DNA from: an uncultured Verrucomicrobia subdivision 3 bacterium
GTDB lineage: Bacteria; Verrucomicrobiota; Verrucomicrobiae; Limisphaerales; UBA11358
NCBI GenBank assembly: GCA_903847285.1
Contig: CAINDH010000132.1
Span: 1 to 64,000 of the forward strand
Length of the DNA: 64,000 nt
Direction of reading: 5' to 3'
Under the pieces are notes generated by a model. It was not told the origin of the DNA and did no database searches. It saw only the letters and a program-made list of their open reading frames with translations. Both the position numbers and the translations under genes were made by a program. Shown here in pieces: positions 35,241 to 44,634 of this stretch (position 1 is the stretch's first letter; every line of letters begins with the position of its first letter).

Positions 35241-38200
35241 ATGAAAATTAACTCTGCAACTTCCACTGGTTCACGGCTCCGGAATTTTCGCCGGCGTTCC
35301 GTCATCACCGTCGGGCTGATGCTCGCAACAGCTATCGCCGGCCAGCTCCGCGCGGCGGACATTGTCTGGTCGGGAGCTGCGACCGCTCCGGCAGCGGGCA
35401 CCGGGTGGACGAACGTTTTGAACTGGACCGGCGGAGTCGTGCCCGGCAGTGCCGACAACGCCATTTTCAACACGGCTTTCACCGGCTCGCCGATTACCAT
35501 CAACAAAAGTCCCGCCACCACGGTATCTGTAGGCTCCATAACGCTGGGAAGCTCCGCCACCACCACGCTCAACGTCAAGCCCCAGTCCACCGGCCCGGCA
35601 CTCACCACGCTCGCGTTGAATGGCGTTGGCGGTATCCTGCTGTCCAATGCGTCCACTTCTGTGTTTATTACCATTGCCGCTACTAACACCGTCAATGGAA
35701 ACCTGCTGAATTTGGGGCTGACCGCTTCAGGGATCATTTATGCGAACAGCGTGAATCCCGCGCTGCCGCCCACCACCGCCGGACAGGTGGATCTTCGCCT
35801 GCCCATCGTGGAATCAGGCGGTGCGCGCAGCATTACGAAGACCGGCCCGGGCATTTTGTTTCTGCGCGCTACCAACAGCTATTCAGGCACGACCACGGTA
35901 AATGAAGGCGATCTCGAGGTTGACGCGACGGGCACCGTCGGCAACGGCACTGGCACCCTGTTTCTTTCTGGCGGCAACCTGCAATGCGGCCTCGACCGCA
36001 GCGGCACGTCGGCGTCGCAAGCGCCGATACCCAATCCCATCGTGCTGACGGCAGACGCCTTCATTTACAACAAGGCTGGCAACGCCAATAGCAGCCGTCG
36101 TCTGCCATTATCCGGAACGCTTAGCGGCAGCACGGGCACTTTAAAAATTGCCAATCCGTCCAGCGCGGCGTCTGGTCAGAGTTTTATCGTCCGACTGCTT
36201 GGCACTTTCACTTTTAACCGTCCAATCTCCATCGGCGAAACCGTCAGTGGCGCTTACGCTGACACCTTCGGTAATTTCAGTTTTCTGAACTTATGCAACA
36301 GCAACGGTGTGCAGACTTTTAACGGAATCATTTCGAGCGTCGGCGGCGTTATCCGTGACAATCCACTCGATCCAACAACGGTCGGTGGCACTTCAATTTT
36401 GACTGGCAACAACACTTATTCCGGCGGCACGGTCATCGGTAGCGGCAGCTTGTTCGCGAACAACTCCGCCGGCTCCGCGCTCGGCTCAGGTGTAGTGACG
36501 GTCACTAATTTTGGAACGCTTGCGGGTAACGGCTCGGTTGTTGCCGCCACCTCTGTCAGTTTGAATGGAACGATTTCGCCGGGGGCCACCAACAGCAGTG
36601 TCGCGAACCTGAACGTGAGTGACCTGACGCTGGGACCGGGCGCGAATTACATCTGGAACATCACTGCCGCCACTGGCACGGCGGGGGTGAACTGGGATTT
36701 GATCACCTGCAGCACCGGTTGGACGGATGCGGGCAATAGCGGCAACGCCATCACAATCAAGGTTGATTCGCTTGGTGCTGCGCCCACTGGCTGGAATTCT
36801 TTGACGGCGCGTGACTGGGTCATCATCCAGTCCAGTTCGGCCACCGGTTTTGATGTGAGTCATTTTGCGCTCGATACCACGGCGTTCAGCGGCACCATCG
36901 GCGGTGTATTCAGCTTGAGCGTGTCCGGCAATTCACTGCATCTCATTTACACACCGGCGGCGGACACGGTCATCAATGTCCCGTCCGGCTCGGTCACGCA
37001 GGGCGGAACTTCGCCCACGCCTTACCCGAACATCAACGTCGCAGGCGGTATCGTGAAGGTCGGCAACGGCGAAGTCATTCTGACTAACGCGGCGAACAGC
37101 TATCCCGGCTCCACGAAAATTTACGCGGGCACGGCCAGCCTCGCGGTGGATGCGCTCAATGGATCTGGCGCATTTGGCGCGGCATCCGATGCCGTCCGTC
37201 TGGGAAACACCACCGGGAATAGTAACGCGACGCTGAACATCAACACGGCGGGCATGACGATGGGGCGCTCGGTGCTGGTGCAGTCCGGCAGTTCTGGTGT
37301 AAAAACCATCGGCACCACGATTTCGAGTGGCGCGGCGACATATTCTGGCGATGTGACATTGCAGGACAACGTCACGCTGAGCGCGACCACCGGAAGTTCA
37401 GAATTGTTTTCAGGCAATTTCACAGGCACTGGCGGCATCACCTTCGGCGGTGGCGGCGCGATCACCATGAACGCGGTCAATAGTTATAGCGGCCCAACAA
37501 CACTAACTGGCGGCACGTTGAATCTGAATGCAAAGGCTCTCGGCACAAACACCTTCACCATCAGTGCTGTCAGCACGTTGGACAACACTAGTGCGGCCAG
37601 CGTGACGCTCAACGATTGCCCGCAGAACTGGAACGCCAATTTTAATTTTGCCGGCACGACGAATCTGAACCTCGGCGGCGGCCCGGTGACCATGAGCGCC
37701 ACGCGCACATTGACCATCAGCAACAGCACATTGACCGTCGGCGGGACGATTGCCGGCAGTGGCGGTCTCCTGAAACTCGGTGCAGGCACGCTCGTGTTGT
37801 CCGGCCCGACCAACTCGACTTATACCGGCGGCACCACCAATTCGGCGGGCGTGCTCGGCATCGGCGGCAATGCTACGCTTGGCGATGGCACCGGCACATT
37901 GCTGTTGAATGGCGGTTATATTTTGAGCACTTCTTCGCGCGCTAGCTTGCCCGTGGTAAATCCTGTGTTGATGACGACCGACACCACGATTTATGGCAAC
38001 AGCACCGCCACCGCTCCCTCTACGCGTGTTCTGCCCTTCAGCGGCAATTGGACGGTTGCGGGGACGATGCGCATTGGCAACACCGGCCTCGCAAATAATA
38101 CCTTTGAAGCGCGGTTAACTGCTGGCAACGACGTCACGTGGCCCGTCATCGTGGGTGATCCGGCGTTCGATACGGCGGGCGCAATTTCCGAGCTGGCACT

Positions 38201-39401
38201 GTATCAAAGCAACACGAATCCGGTTCAGATCGTGAGCGGATTGATCACTGGCAACGGCTTGGTGCTACGCGGCAGCGTGACCGCTGGTGCTGGCGGCACG
38301 ACCATATTCACTGGCAACAACACCTACGCCGGCGGAACGACGCTTGACTCCGGCACCATCGGCATCGGGCTCGACAGCACGCCCACTAGTGGCACGCTCA
38401 CTTCCGGCCCATTGGGAACCGGCACGTTTGAAATTGATAACGACCCGGCCATTTACATCTTCGCCTCGGGCGCTGCCCGCACGATTGGCAATCGCATTTT
38501 CCTGAACGGCGTGGCGAACACCGTCTTTAATGGCACAAACGCGCTGACGCTCACCGGCGTTGTGAACTTGGGTAGCTCTACCAAGACCCTCACGGTGAGT
38601 AACACTGCACCGGTCACGTTCTCCGGTCAGTTGACCAACAATGCCGCAATTACCACCGCTGGCCCCGGCAAATTGATTTTCTCCGGCGACAACAGCGCGC
38701 GCACAAACGCTACGACGGTCAACTCCGGAACTTTACTCGTCAACAACACCGTTGGCAGCGGCACCGGCAGCGGCGGGGTGACGGTGAATTCCGGCGGCAC
38801 GCTCGGCGGCACGGGCAGCATCGGCGGCCCCGTTACGGTGAGCTCAGGCGGCACAATCGCCGCTGGCGCTTCGATCGGCACGCTGACGATCAACAGCGAC
38901 CTCACGTTGTCTGGCAACGTCGCAGTTGAAGTGAACACCTCCGCCAATCCATCGAATGACCTCATCATTGTCTCTGGCGTCGTGAGTAATGCGGCCACGG
39001 CATCCGTCACTGTCAACAACCTCGGCCCAGCGCTCACTGTTGGTAAGAAATTCACCATCTTCAGCAGCCCGGTGGCTAACGGCGCGGCAATGACTGTCTC
39101 CGGCGGTGGAATGAATTGGACGAATAACCTGGCGGTGGATGGAAGCATCTCGGCGCTCTCCGTGGCCTCTTCCGTGAACACGAACACCTTTGCGATCAAC
39201 GCGAGCGTCAGCGGCAGCAATCTCAACTTGAGCTGGCCGCCGGATCGCCTCGGCTGGAAAGTTCAGATGCAGACTAATTCACTAAGCGCGGGTTTGAATG
39301 CGAACTGGGTCACGCTCTCAGCTACGGCCTCGGTCACGAACTACACCGTGACAATCAACCCGGCGAACCCGACTGTGTTCATCCGCATGATTTATCCGTA
39401 A
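35241..39401 (+). CDS. Giant secreted autotransporter-associated beta-strand (PATR) repeat protein
   Basis: A 1386-residue secreted protein. The N-terminal signal (about residues 18-40, ending LRAAD) is followed by a beta-helix-like mass of Gly/Thr/Asn/Ser-rich repeats. Typical PATR units are GNNTYSGGTVIGSGSLFANN (near residue 390), then NSYPGSTKIYAGTASL, NSYSGPTTLTGGTL and NNTYAGGTTLDSG. There is no C-terminal autotransporter barrel; instead the last 75 residues (from FAINASVSGSNLNLSWPPD to TVFIRMIYP) match the short module many verrucomicrobial secreted proteins end in. Likely a surface or extracellular adhesin-like or glycan-binding protein. It has its own terminator. Confidence 0.88.
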   Translation: MKINSATSTGSRLRNFRRRSVITVGLMLATAIAGQLRAADIVWSGAATAPAAGTGWTNVLNWTGGVVPGSADNAIFNTAFTGSPITINKSPATTVSVGSITLGSSATTTLNVKPQSTGPALTTLALNGVGGILLSNASTSVFITIAATNTVNGNLLNLGLTASGIIYANSVNPALPPTTAGQVDLRLPIVESGGARSITKTGPGILFLRATNSYSGTTTVNEGDLEVDATGTVGNGTGTLFLSGGNLQCGLDRSGTSASQAPIPNPIVLTADAFIYNKAGNANSSRRLPLSGTLSGSTGTLKIANPSSAASGQSFIVRLLGTFTFNRPISIGETVSGAYADTFGNFSFLNLCNSNGVQTFNGIISSVGGVIRDNPLDPTTVGGTSILTGNNTYSGGTVIGSGSLFANNSAGSALGSGVVTVTNFGTLAGNGSVVAATSVSLNGTISPGATNSSVANLNVSDLTLGPGANYIWNITAATGTAGVNWDLITCSTGWTDAGNSGNAITIKVDSLGAAPTGWNSLTARDWVIIQSSSATGFDVSHFALDTTAFSGTIGGVFSLSVSGNSLHLIYTPAADTVINVPSGSVTQGGTSPTPYPNINVAGGIVKVGNGEVILTNAANSYPGSTKIYAGTASLAVDALNGSGAFGAASDAVRLGNTTGNSNATLNINTAGMTMGRSVLVQSGSSGVKTIGTTISSGAATYSGDVTLQDNVTLSATTGSSELFSGNFTGTGGITFGGGGAITMNAVNSYSGPTTLTGGTLNLNAKALGTNTFTISAVSTLDNTSAASVTLNDCPQNWNANFNFAGTTNLNLGGGPVTMSATRTLTISNSTLTVGGTIAGSGGLLKLGAGTLVLSGPTNSTYTGGTTNSAGVLGIGGNATLGDGTGTLLLNGGYILSTSSRASLPVVNPVLMTTDTTIYGNSTATAPSTRVLPFSGNWTVAGTMRIGNTGLANNTFEARLTAGNDVTWPVIVGDPAFDTAGAISELALYQSNTNPVQIVSGLITGNGLVLRGSVTAGAGGTTIFTGNNTYAGGTTLDSGTIGIGLDSTPTSGTLTSGPLGTGTFEIDNDPAIYIFASGAARTIGNRIFLNGVANTVFNGTNALTLTGVVNLGSSTKTLTVSNTAPVTFSGQLTNNAAITTAGPGKLIFSGDNSARTNATTVNSGTLLVNNTVGSGTGSGGVTVNSGGTLGGTGSIGGPVTVSSGGTIAAGASIGTLTINSDLTLSGNVAVEVNTSANPSNDLIIVSGVVSNAATASVTVNNLGPALTVGKKFTIFSSPVANGAAMTVSGGGMNWTNNLAVDGSISALSVASSVNTNTFAINASVSGSNLNLSWPPDRLGWKVQMQTNSLSAGLNANWVTLSATASVTNYTVTINPANPTVFIRMIYP

Positions 39402-39416
39402 TCGTTTTGTGAACTC

Positions 39417-39455
39417 ACGGAGCGCGGACAAATTGTTCGCGCTCCGTTTTGATTT
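39417..39455 (+). terminator. Rho-independent terminator after the PATR gene
   Basis: Stem ACGGAGCGCG (39417-39426) with CGCGCTCCGT (39438-39447), then TTTGATTT; 16 bases after the stop codon. Confidence 0.85.
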
Positions 39456-39481
39456 GACGGACATGAGCGGTTGAAAGATTT

Positions 39482-41665
39482 TTGAACGTGCCCCTGACCA
39501 CGCAACTCCTGAGACTGACCACACTCACCGTGTGTTTGTCCACCGGCTTCGCCGTCGCGCAGTCATACGTTCCCGGCACGAGCTATTACGGCCGGAGCAA
39601 CTACGTCGAATATATCGGCGGCGATCTGCCGGTGATTTTTTCCGCGCCACACGGAGGCGCGCTTACGCCAGCAGAAATTCCCGATCGCGTGGACGACGGC
39701 TCCGATCCCAACTTCACCACCGTCACCGATTCCAATACCGAGGAGACCGCACGGGCGTTGCAGGGTGTTTTTGAAAACACTTTCGGCCACAGCCCGCACG
39801 TCATCATCTGCCGCCTCAAGCGCACGAAGATTGACTGCAACCGCAGTCTCGATCAGGGCGTGGTCAGTAACAACATTTACGCCACGCAGGCCTGGAATGA
39901 ATTTCAAAATTACATCAACACCGGCAGCAACGCCGCCGTGGCATTGAACGGACGCGGCTTTTACATTGACCAGCACGGGCAAGGGCACACGATCCAACGG
40001 CTGGAATTGGGCTACCTTCTAACTTCGTCGCAACTAGGCTTGTCTGACTCCACCTTGAATTCCTCGACGTATCGCAATCAGTCGAGCATCCGCACGCTCG
40101 GCACGCTCGTGAGCAATCAGTATGCGATTCCTTTCTCCCAAATTTTGCGCGGCAGCAACAGCTTCGGCGGATTGATGGTCACGCGCGGTTATCCGTCTGT
40201 GCCGAGTCCGGCCATGCCCGACCCCGGCAGCGGCAATCCGTATTTTGACGGCGGCTACAACACCGATGCGCACACCTCGTCCGGCGGCGGCGGACCCGTG
40301 GACGGTTTGCAAATCGAGGCTAACCTTGCCGGCGTCCGTGACACGGCGGCGAACCGCACGAACTACGCCATCGCCGTCGCGCAGTCGCTCGATTTTATTT
40401 TCACCAATTACTACGGCATTGATCTACGAATCGCTGCGCCGAGCATCTGGAGCATCGGTTCCGGAAAATTTGCGACCGCAGCAAACTGGTCTAACGGCAT
40501 CACGCCTGTCGCGGGAAATTATCTGCTGTTCAGCGGCTCGGGCGGCGCGGTGAGCAACAACCTCGCCGCGCTCACCACCGGCTCGGGAAAAATGTATTCG
40601 CTCGTCTACGCGACGAATGCCGGTGGCAGTTATACGAATTACGGAAATCCCATCAGCCTCGTCGCGGGCATCACAAATTTTTCTACCCGCACCCACGTCA
40701 CCAGCAATGCCATCACGTTACTCGCCTCGCAAACCTTCACGGCGTCCAATGGCCCGCTGAATTTCTTCGGCAATGTCACGAACGCTGGATTCACGCTGCG
40801 CCTGAACGCGACGACAAATCTCACGGTGAATGGCGTCATCAGTGGCGCTGGCGGGCTGAGCAAGTTCGGAAATGGAATTCTCTCGCTGAATTCTGCGAAC
40901 ACGTTTTCCGGCGCGACCACAAATTTTTCCGGCACGCTGCTCGCGAACAATTCCTCCGGCAGCGCGAACGGTGTCGGCGCGCTGTCCGTGAATTTCGGCG
41001 CAACACTCAGCGGCACGGGCATCGTGAGCGGCCCGGTTTCGGTTTCCGGCAGCATCGCACCAGGCAATCCCATCGGCACACTCACGGTGACGAACGGGCT
41101 GATTTTGACTGCCGGCGGCAGCTATCTCTGGACGCTTGCCGCGAACAGCACAAATTTACCCGGCGTGAATTTCGACCAGATTGTTTTGTCCGGCGGCTCG
41201 TTGATTATAAATTCCAACTCTCCGCTCGTTCTTGCCTTCACCAACACTGCCACCACACCTGCAACGAACATTGCATTCTGGCAATCGCCCCAATCGTGGA
41301 AAATCATTTCTCTCAGCGGTGCGGCCACAAACCTCGCGCTGGCAAAGTTCAATTCCATTTCCAACAACACGTTCACCGCCGGAAAATTCATCAGCACCGC
41401 GGACGTGGCGGGAAATGTGTTCCTGAACTTTCTGCCGACGCCGCCCCCCATAATTTCTCCTGCGCTGCCCGGCGCGGGAACATCGAACGTCACGGTGAGC
41501 TGGAACGCCATTGCAGGCGTGACATATCAGGTGGAATTCGCCACGAACCTCGCACCGGCAAACTGGCTGCCGCTCGGCATCCTCACCGCCATCAGCACCA
41601 ACGCCAGCCTGCCGGATAATTCGGGCGTTGCACCGCAGCGCTTTTATCGGGTAGTCATACCTTGA
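39482..41665 (+). CDS. Secreted N-formylglutamate-amidohydrolase-like domain fused to PATR repeats
   Basis: A 727-residue exported protein with a signal peptide at residues 1-26. Residues 35-310 resemble the N-formylglutamate amidohydrolase (FGase, PF05013-like) fold: VIFSAPHGG with His57, LKRTKIDCNR (112-121), IDQHGQGH (162-169) and LQIEAN with Glu279, a set of His/Asp/Glu residues fit for a metal site. Residues 325-640 are PATR-type beta repeats, and the last 65 residues are the verrucomicrobial C-terminal module ending FYRVVIP. The start is TTG 39482 or GTG 39488. A glutamate-type symporter and gamma-glutamyltranspeptidase follow, so release of glutamate from acylated forms outside the cell is a reasonable inference. 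Confidence 0.72.
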   Translation: MNVPLTTQLLRLTTLTVCLSTGFAVAQSYVPGTSYYGRSNYVEYIGGDLPVIFSAPHGGALTPAEIPDRVDDGSDPNFTTVTDSNTEETARALQGVFENTFGHSPHVIICRLKRTKIDCNRSLDQGVVSNNIYATQAWNEFQNYINTGSNAAVALNGRGFYIDQHGQGHTIQRLELGYLLTSSQLGLSDSTLNSSTYRNQSSIRTLGTLVSNQYAIPFSQILRGSNSFGGLMVTRGYPSVPSPAMPDPGSGNPYFDGGYNTDAHTSSGGGGPVDGLQIEANLAGVRDTAANRTNYAIAVAQSLDFIFTNYYGIDLRIAAPSIWSIGSGKFATAANWSNGITPVAGNYLLFSGSGGAVSNNLAALTTGSGKMYSLVYATNAGGSYTNYGNPISLVAGITNFSTRTHVTSNAITLLASQTFTASNGPLNFFGNVTNAGFTLRLNATTNLTVNGVISGAGGLSKFGNGILSLNSANTFSGATTNFSGTLLANNSSGSANGVGALSVNFGATLSGTGIVSGPVSVSGSIAPGNPIGTLTVTNGLILTAGGSYLWTLAANSTNLPGVNFDQIVLSGGSLIINSNSPLVLAFTNTATTPATNIAFWQSPQSWKIISLSGAATNLALAKFNSISNNTFTAGKFISTADVAGNVFLNFLPTPPPIISPALPGAGTSNVTVSWNAIAGVTYQVEFATNLAPANWLPLGILTAISTNASLPDNSGVAPQRFYRVVIP

Positions 41666-41667
41666 AC

Positions 41668-42912
41668 ATGATTTCGTTCCTCAAAAAAATCTCGCTCACG
41701 CAATGGATTGTCGTGGCCATTTTCATCGGCGGCTTCATCGGCTGGCGGTTTCCGCAGGGGGCGCAGGAATTGCAATTTCTCTCCACTATTTTTCTGCATC
41801 TCATCAAGTGCATCGTCGTGCCGCTGATCTTCAGCACGCTCATCTTCGGCATCGCGGGCCATGCGCAAGAACTGAAAGCGATCGGTCGCCTGGCGCTCCG
41901 TTCCATCATTTATTTTGAGATTGTCACCACGCTCGCCCTCTTCATCGGGCTTGGCGCGGTGAATTTAATTCAGCCCGGCGCGGGCGTGCAGTTGAATACC
42001 ACCGCCGACACCGGTAAATCACTCGCGGCGAACAAGGTCACCTTTGCGGGCGTGGTGGAGCATCTCGCGCCACAAAGTTTTTTTGACGCTGCCGCGCGCA
42101 ATGACGTTTTGCAGGTGGTGATCTTTTCCATTCTGTTCGCCATCGCTGCCACGCAAGTGCAGGAAAAATCCCGGCGCAACCTACTCGAAATTTGTGAGTC
42201 GCTTTCGGAAGTCATGTTTAAGTTCACAGGCATCGTCATGTGGTTTGCGCCCATAGGAGTCGGTGCGGCGGTGGCGGTAACCATCGGCAAGAACGGCCTA
42301 GATGTAATCGGAGCGCTGGGCAAGCTGGTGCTCACGCTCTACGGCGCGCTTGCCGTTTTTGTGCTGGTGGTGCTCGTGCCGGTTATGATGCTGGCGCGAA
42401 TACCCGTCCGAGGTTTTTTCAAGGCTGTGCGCGAGCCGTTCATCCTGGCGTTCTCCACGGCGTCCTCGGAGGCTGCATTGCCGGATGCGTTACAGCGCAT
42501 GGAAAAATTTGGCGTGCCGCGCCGCATTGTTTCGTTTGTGTTGCCCACGGGCTACTCGTTCAACTTGGACGGCTCCACGCTTTACCTAGCGGTCGCATCC
42601 ATTTTTGTCGCGCAGGCGGCGGGTGTGCACCTGACGTTCGCGCAGCAGTTGCCGATTATTTTGACGCTCATGCTCACGAGCAAAGGCGTGGCCGCCGTGC
42701 CGCGCGCGTCGCTGGTGATTTTGTCCGGCACGCTGGTCACGTTCGGACTGCCGCTCGAAGGTGTGGCGGTGATTCTCGCGGTCGACGCATTCCTCGACAT
42801 GGCGCGCACCTCCATCAATCTGTTTGGCAACTGTCTTGCCTCTGCCGTGATGGCGCGCTGGGAAGGCGAATTCGATGATGCTGCCGCAAAAAAATTTGCC
42901 GAAGCAAAATGA
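41668..42912 (+). CDS. GltT/GltP-type dicarboxylate amino acid:cation symporter
   Basis: Inner-membrane secondary transporter of the DAACS family, imports glutamate or aspartate with protons or sodium. Eight helices plus two re-entrant hairpins: HP1 carries FSTASSEAALPDALQRMEKF and the substrate-binding unwound helix carries PTGYSFNLDGSTLYL, wording close to Bacillus GltT-type carriers. 414 residues is standard. I use the ATG at 41668; a TTG two codons upstream is less likely. Its stop overlaps the start of the gamma-glutamyltranspeptidase gene (ATGA), tying uptake to glutamate release. Confidence 0.92.
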   Translation: MISFLKKISLTQWIVVAIFIGGFIGWRFPQGAQELQFLSTIFLHLIKCIVVPLIFSTLIFGIAGHAQELKAIGRLALRSIIYFEIVTTLALFIGLGAVNLIQPGAGVQLNTTADTGKSLAANKVTFAGVVEHLAPQSFFDAAARNDVLQVVIFSILFAIAATQVQEKSRRNLLEICESLSEVMFKFTGIVMWFAPIGVGAAVAVTIGKNGLDVIGALGKLVLTLYGALAVFVLVVLVPVMMLARIPVRGFFKAVREPFILAFSTASSEAALPDALQRMEKFGVPRRIVSFVLPTGYSFNLDGSTLYLAVASIFVAQAAGVHLTFAQQLPIILTLMLTSKGVAAVPRASLVILSGTLVTFGLPLEGVAVILAVDAFLDMARTSINLFGNCLASAVMARWEGEFDDAAAKKFAEAK

Positions 42913-44582
42913 ACAAGCTTCCGAACAAAATAATTTTCGTTTTCACGCTTTGTCTGGCTTCCGCAAACCTTTTTGCCGAGGCTCCGACGCATGGCATGGT
43001 CGCCTCGGTGCATCCGCTCGCCACTCAAGCCGGTGTGAACGCGCTCAAATCCGGTGGCAATGCGATTGACGCCGCCGTGGCCGTCGGCCTCACGCTCGGC
43101 GTCGTGGATACGCATAACTCCGGCATCGGCGGCGGTTGCTTCCTGCTCATCCATCTCGCGAACGGTACGAACCTTTGCATTGACGGACGTGAAATGGCAC
43201 CCGCTGCCGCCACACGCGATATGTTCGTGCGTGATGGCAAAGGTGATACGCGCTTGAGCCAGTGCGGATCACTCGCGAGCGGCGTGCCCGGCGAAGTCGC
43301 CGCGTTTGAATTTGCGGTGAAACATTATGGAAAAAAATCTTTCCGCGAATTGTTGCTGCCCGCTGCCGACATCGCGGAAAATGGTTTTGAAGTTCCTGCC
43401 GGCTATGCACGGCTGCTCAAGTCACTTGCCGGCGATTTGAAAACATTTCCAGCGACAGCTTCTGTTTTTTTCAAGAACGTCGAGCCGCTTCAGGTCGGTG
43501 AAATTTTGAAGCAACCTGACCTCGCTGCAACTTACCGCAGCTTGGCCGCGCACGGGCCAGACTGGTTTTATCGCGGGCCGTTCGCAGCCGCGTTGGAAAG
43601 ATGGATGCAAGCCAACGGCGGTATTCTGTCCTCGAACGATTTTGCGAATTACCACCTTGAATTGCGCGAGCCGATTGCAACCAGTTATCGCGGCTGCGAA
43701 GTTGTTTCGTTTCCACCGCCCAGCTCCGGGGGCGTTCACGTTCTGGAGATGCTGAACATCCTCGAACATTTTGATCTTAAAAAAATGGACGCAGCCACGA
43801 GGTTGAACGTCATCGCCGAGGCGATGAAGCTCGCATTCGCTGACCGCGCCTACTGGCTCGGCGATCCCGATTTTGTGAATGTTCCGCGCGGTTTGATTTC
43901 AAAAAGTTACGCCGCTGACCTCGCAAAAAAAATTAACGTCGAACACGCGACGCCCGTTCCCTCGCACGGGATGCCGCCGGATTGGGAGACCGATCTGTTC
44001 AAGAAGCACACGACGCATTTTTCCGTAGCGGACGATCAGGGTAACTGGGTGGCTTGCACCGCGACCATCAACACGAGCTTCGGCTCGAAGGTGGTGATTC
44101 CGGGAACCGGTGTGATGATGAACAACCAGATGGATGATTTTTCGATCCAACCCGGCGTGCGAAATCATTTTGGACTGGTCGGCGCAGACGCAAATGCCGT
44201 CGCACCCGGAAAACGTCCGCTTTCATCCATGAGTCCGGCGATTGTCTTCACCAACGGGGTGCCAATTATTTCCATCGGGGCGGCTGGTGGACCGAAAATT
44301 ATCAGCGCCGTGTTGCAGGAACTCGTGGATATGATTGACCTTGGCATGACGCCGCAACAAGCCGTGGCCGCGCCGCGCATTCACCAGCAATGGTCGCCGG
44401 ATGAATTGTATGTGGAAAAAAAACTCTCGGCGGAGTTGAAAGCCGAACTGGCGCGGCGCGGTCAGAAAATCGTCGAACTGCCCGTTCCAGCCATTTCGCA
44501 AATTGTCGCGCGTAGTCGAGATGGAAAAAGTTTTGTCGGCGCGGCAGACCCGCGCGCCAACGGAACGGCAGAAGGATGGTGA
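42909..44582 (+). CDS. ggt: Gamma-glutamyltranspeptidase
   Basis: Exported Ntn-hydrolase that cleaves gamma-glutamyl bonds such as that in glutathione, or transfers the glutamyl group. The signal peptide spans about residues 1-23 (ending LFAEA). The large subunit has HPLATQAGVNALKSGGNAIDA and SGIGGGCFLL; autocleavage would occur before Thr368 in HTTHFSVAD, the small-subunit nucleophile. NQMDDFS and the glycine pair region AGGPKI follow. 557 residues is normal. It overlaps the glutamate symporter gene by four bases, which fits periplasmic release of glutamate followed by import. Confidence 0.95.
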   Translation: MNKLPNKIIFVFTLCLASANLFAEAPTHGMVASVHPLATQAGVNALKSGGNAIDAAVAVGLTLGVVDTHNSGIGGGCFLLIHLANGTNLCIDGREMAPAAATRDMFVRDGKGDTRLSQCGSLASGVPGEVAAFEFAVKHYGKKSFRELLLPAADIAENGFEVPAGYARLLKSLAGDLKTFPATASVFFKNVEPLQVGEILKQPDLAATYRSLAAHGPDWFYRGPFAAALERWMQANGGILSSNDFANYHLELREPIATSYRGCEVVSFPPPSSGGVHVLEMLNILEHFDLKKMDAATRLNVIAEAMKLAFADRAYWLGDPDFVNVPRGLISKSYAADLAKKINVEHATPVPSHGMPPDWETDLFKKHTTHFSVADDQGNWVACTATINTSFGSKVVIPGTGVMMNNQMDDFSIQPGVRNHFGLVGADANAVAPGKRPLSSMSPAIVFTNGVPIISIGAAGGPKIISAVLQELVDMIDLGMTPQQAVAAPRIHQQWSPDELYVEKKLSAELKAELARRGQKIVELPVPAISQIVARSRDGKSFVGAADPRANGTAEGW

Positions 44583-44634
44583 GCGCTACCTTCAAGCTGG
44601 CCAGTCTGTCGCGCCGCGCTAAAATGAATTTAAG

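Noticed and set aside
35241..39401. Repeated blocks that could suggest a CRISPR array or DNA tandem repeat
   Set aside because: The repeats are degenerate at DNA level and are explained by PATR protein repeats in one reading frame.
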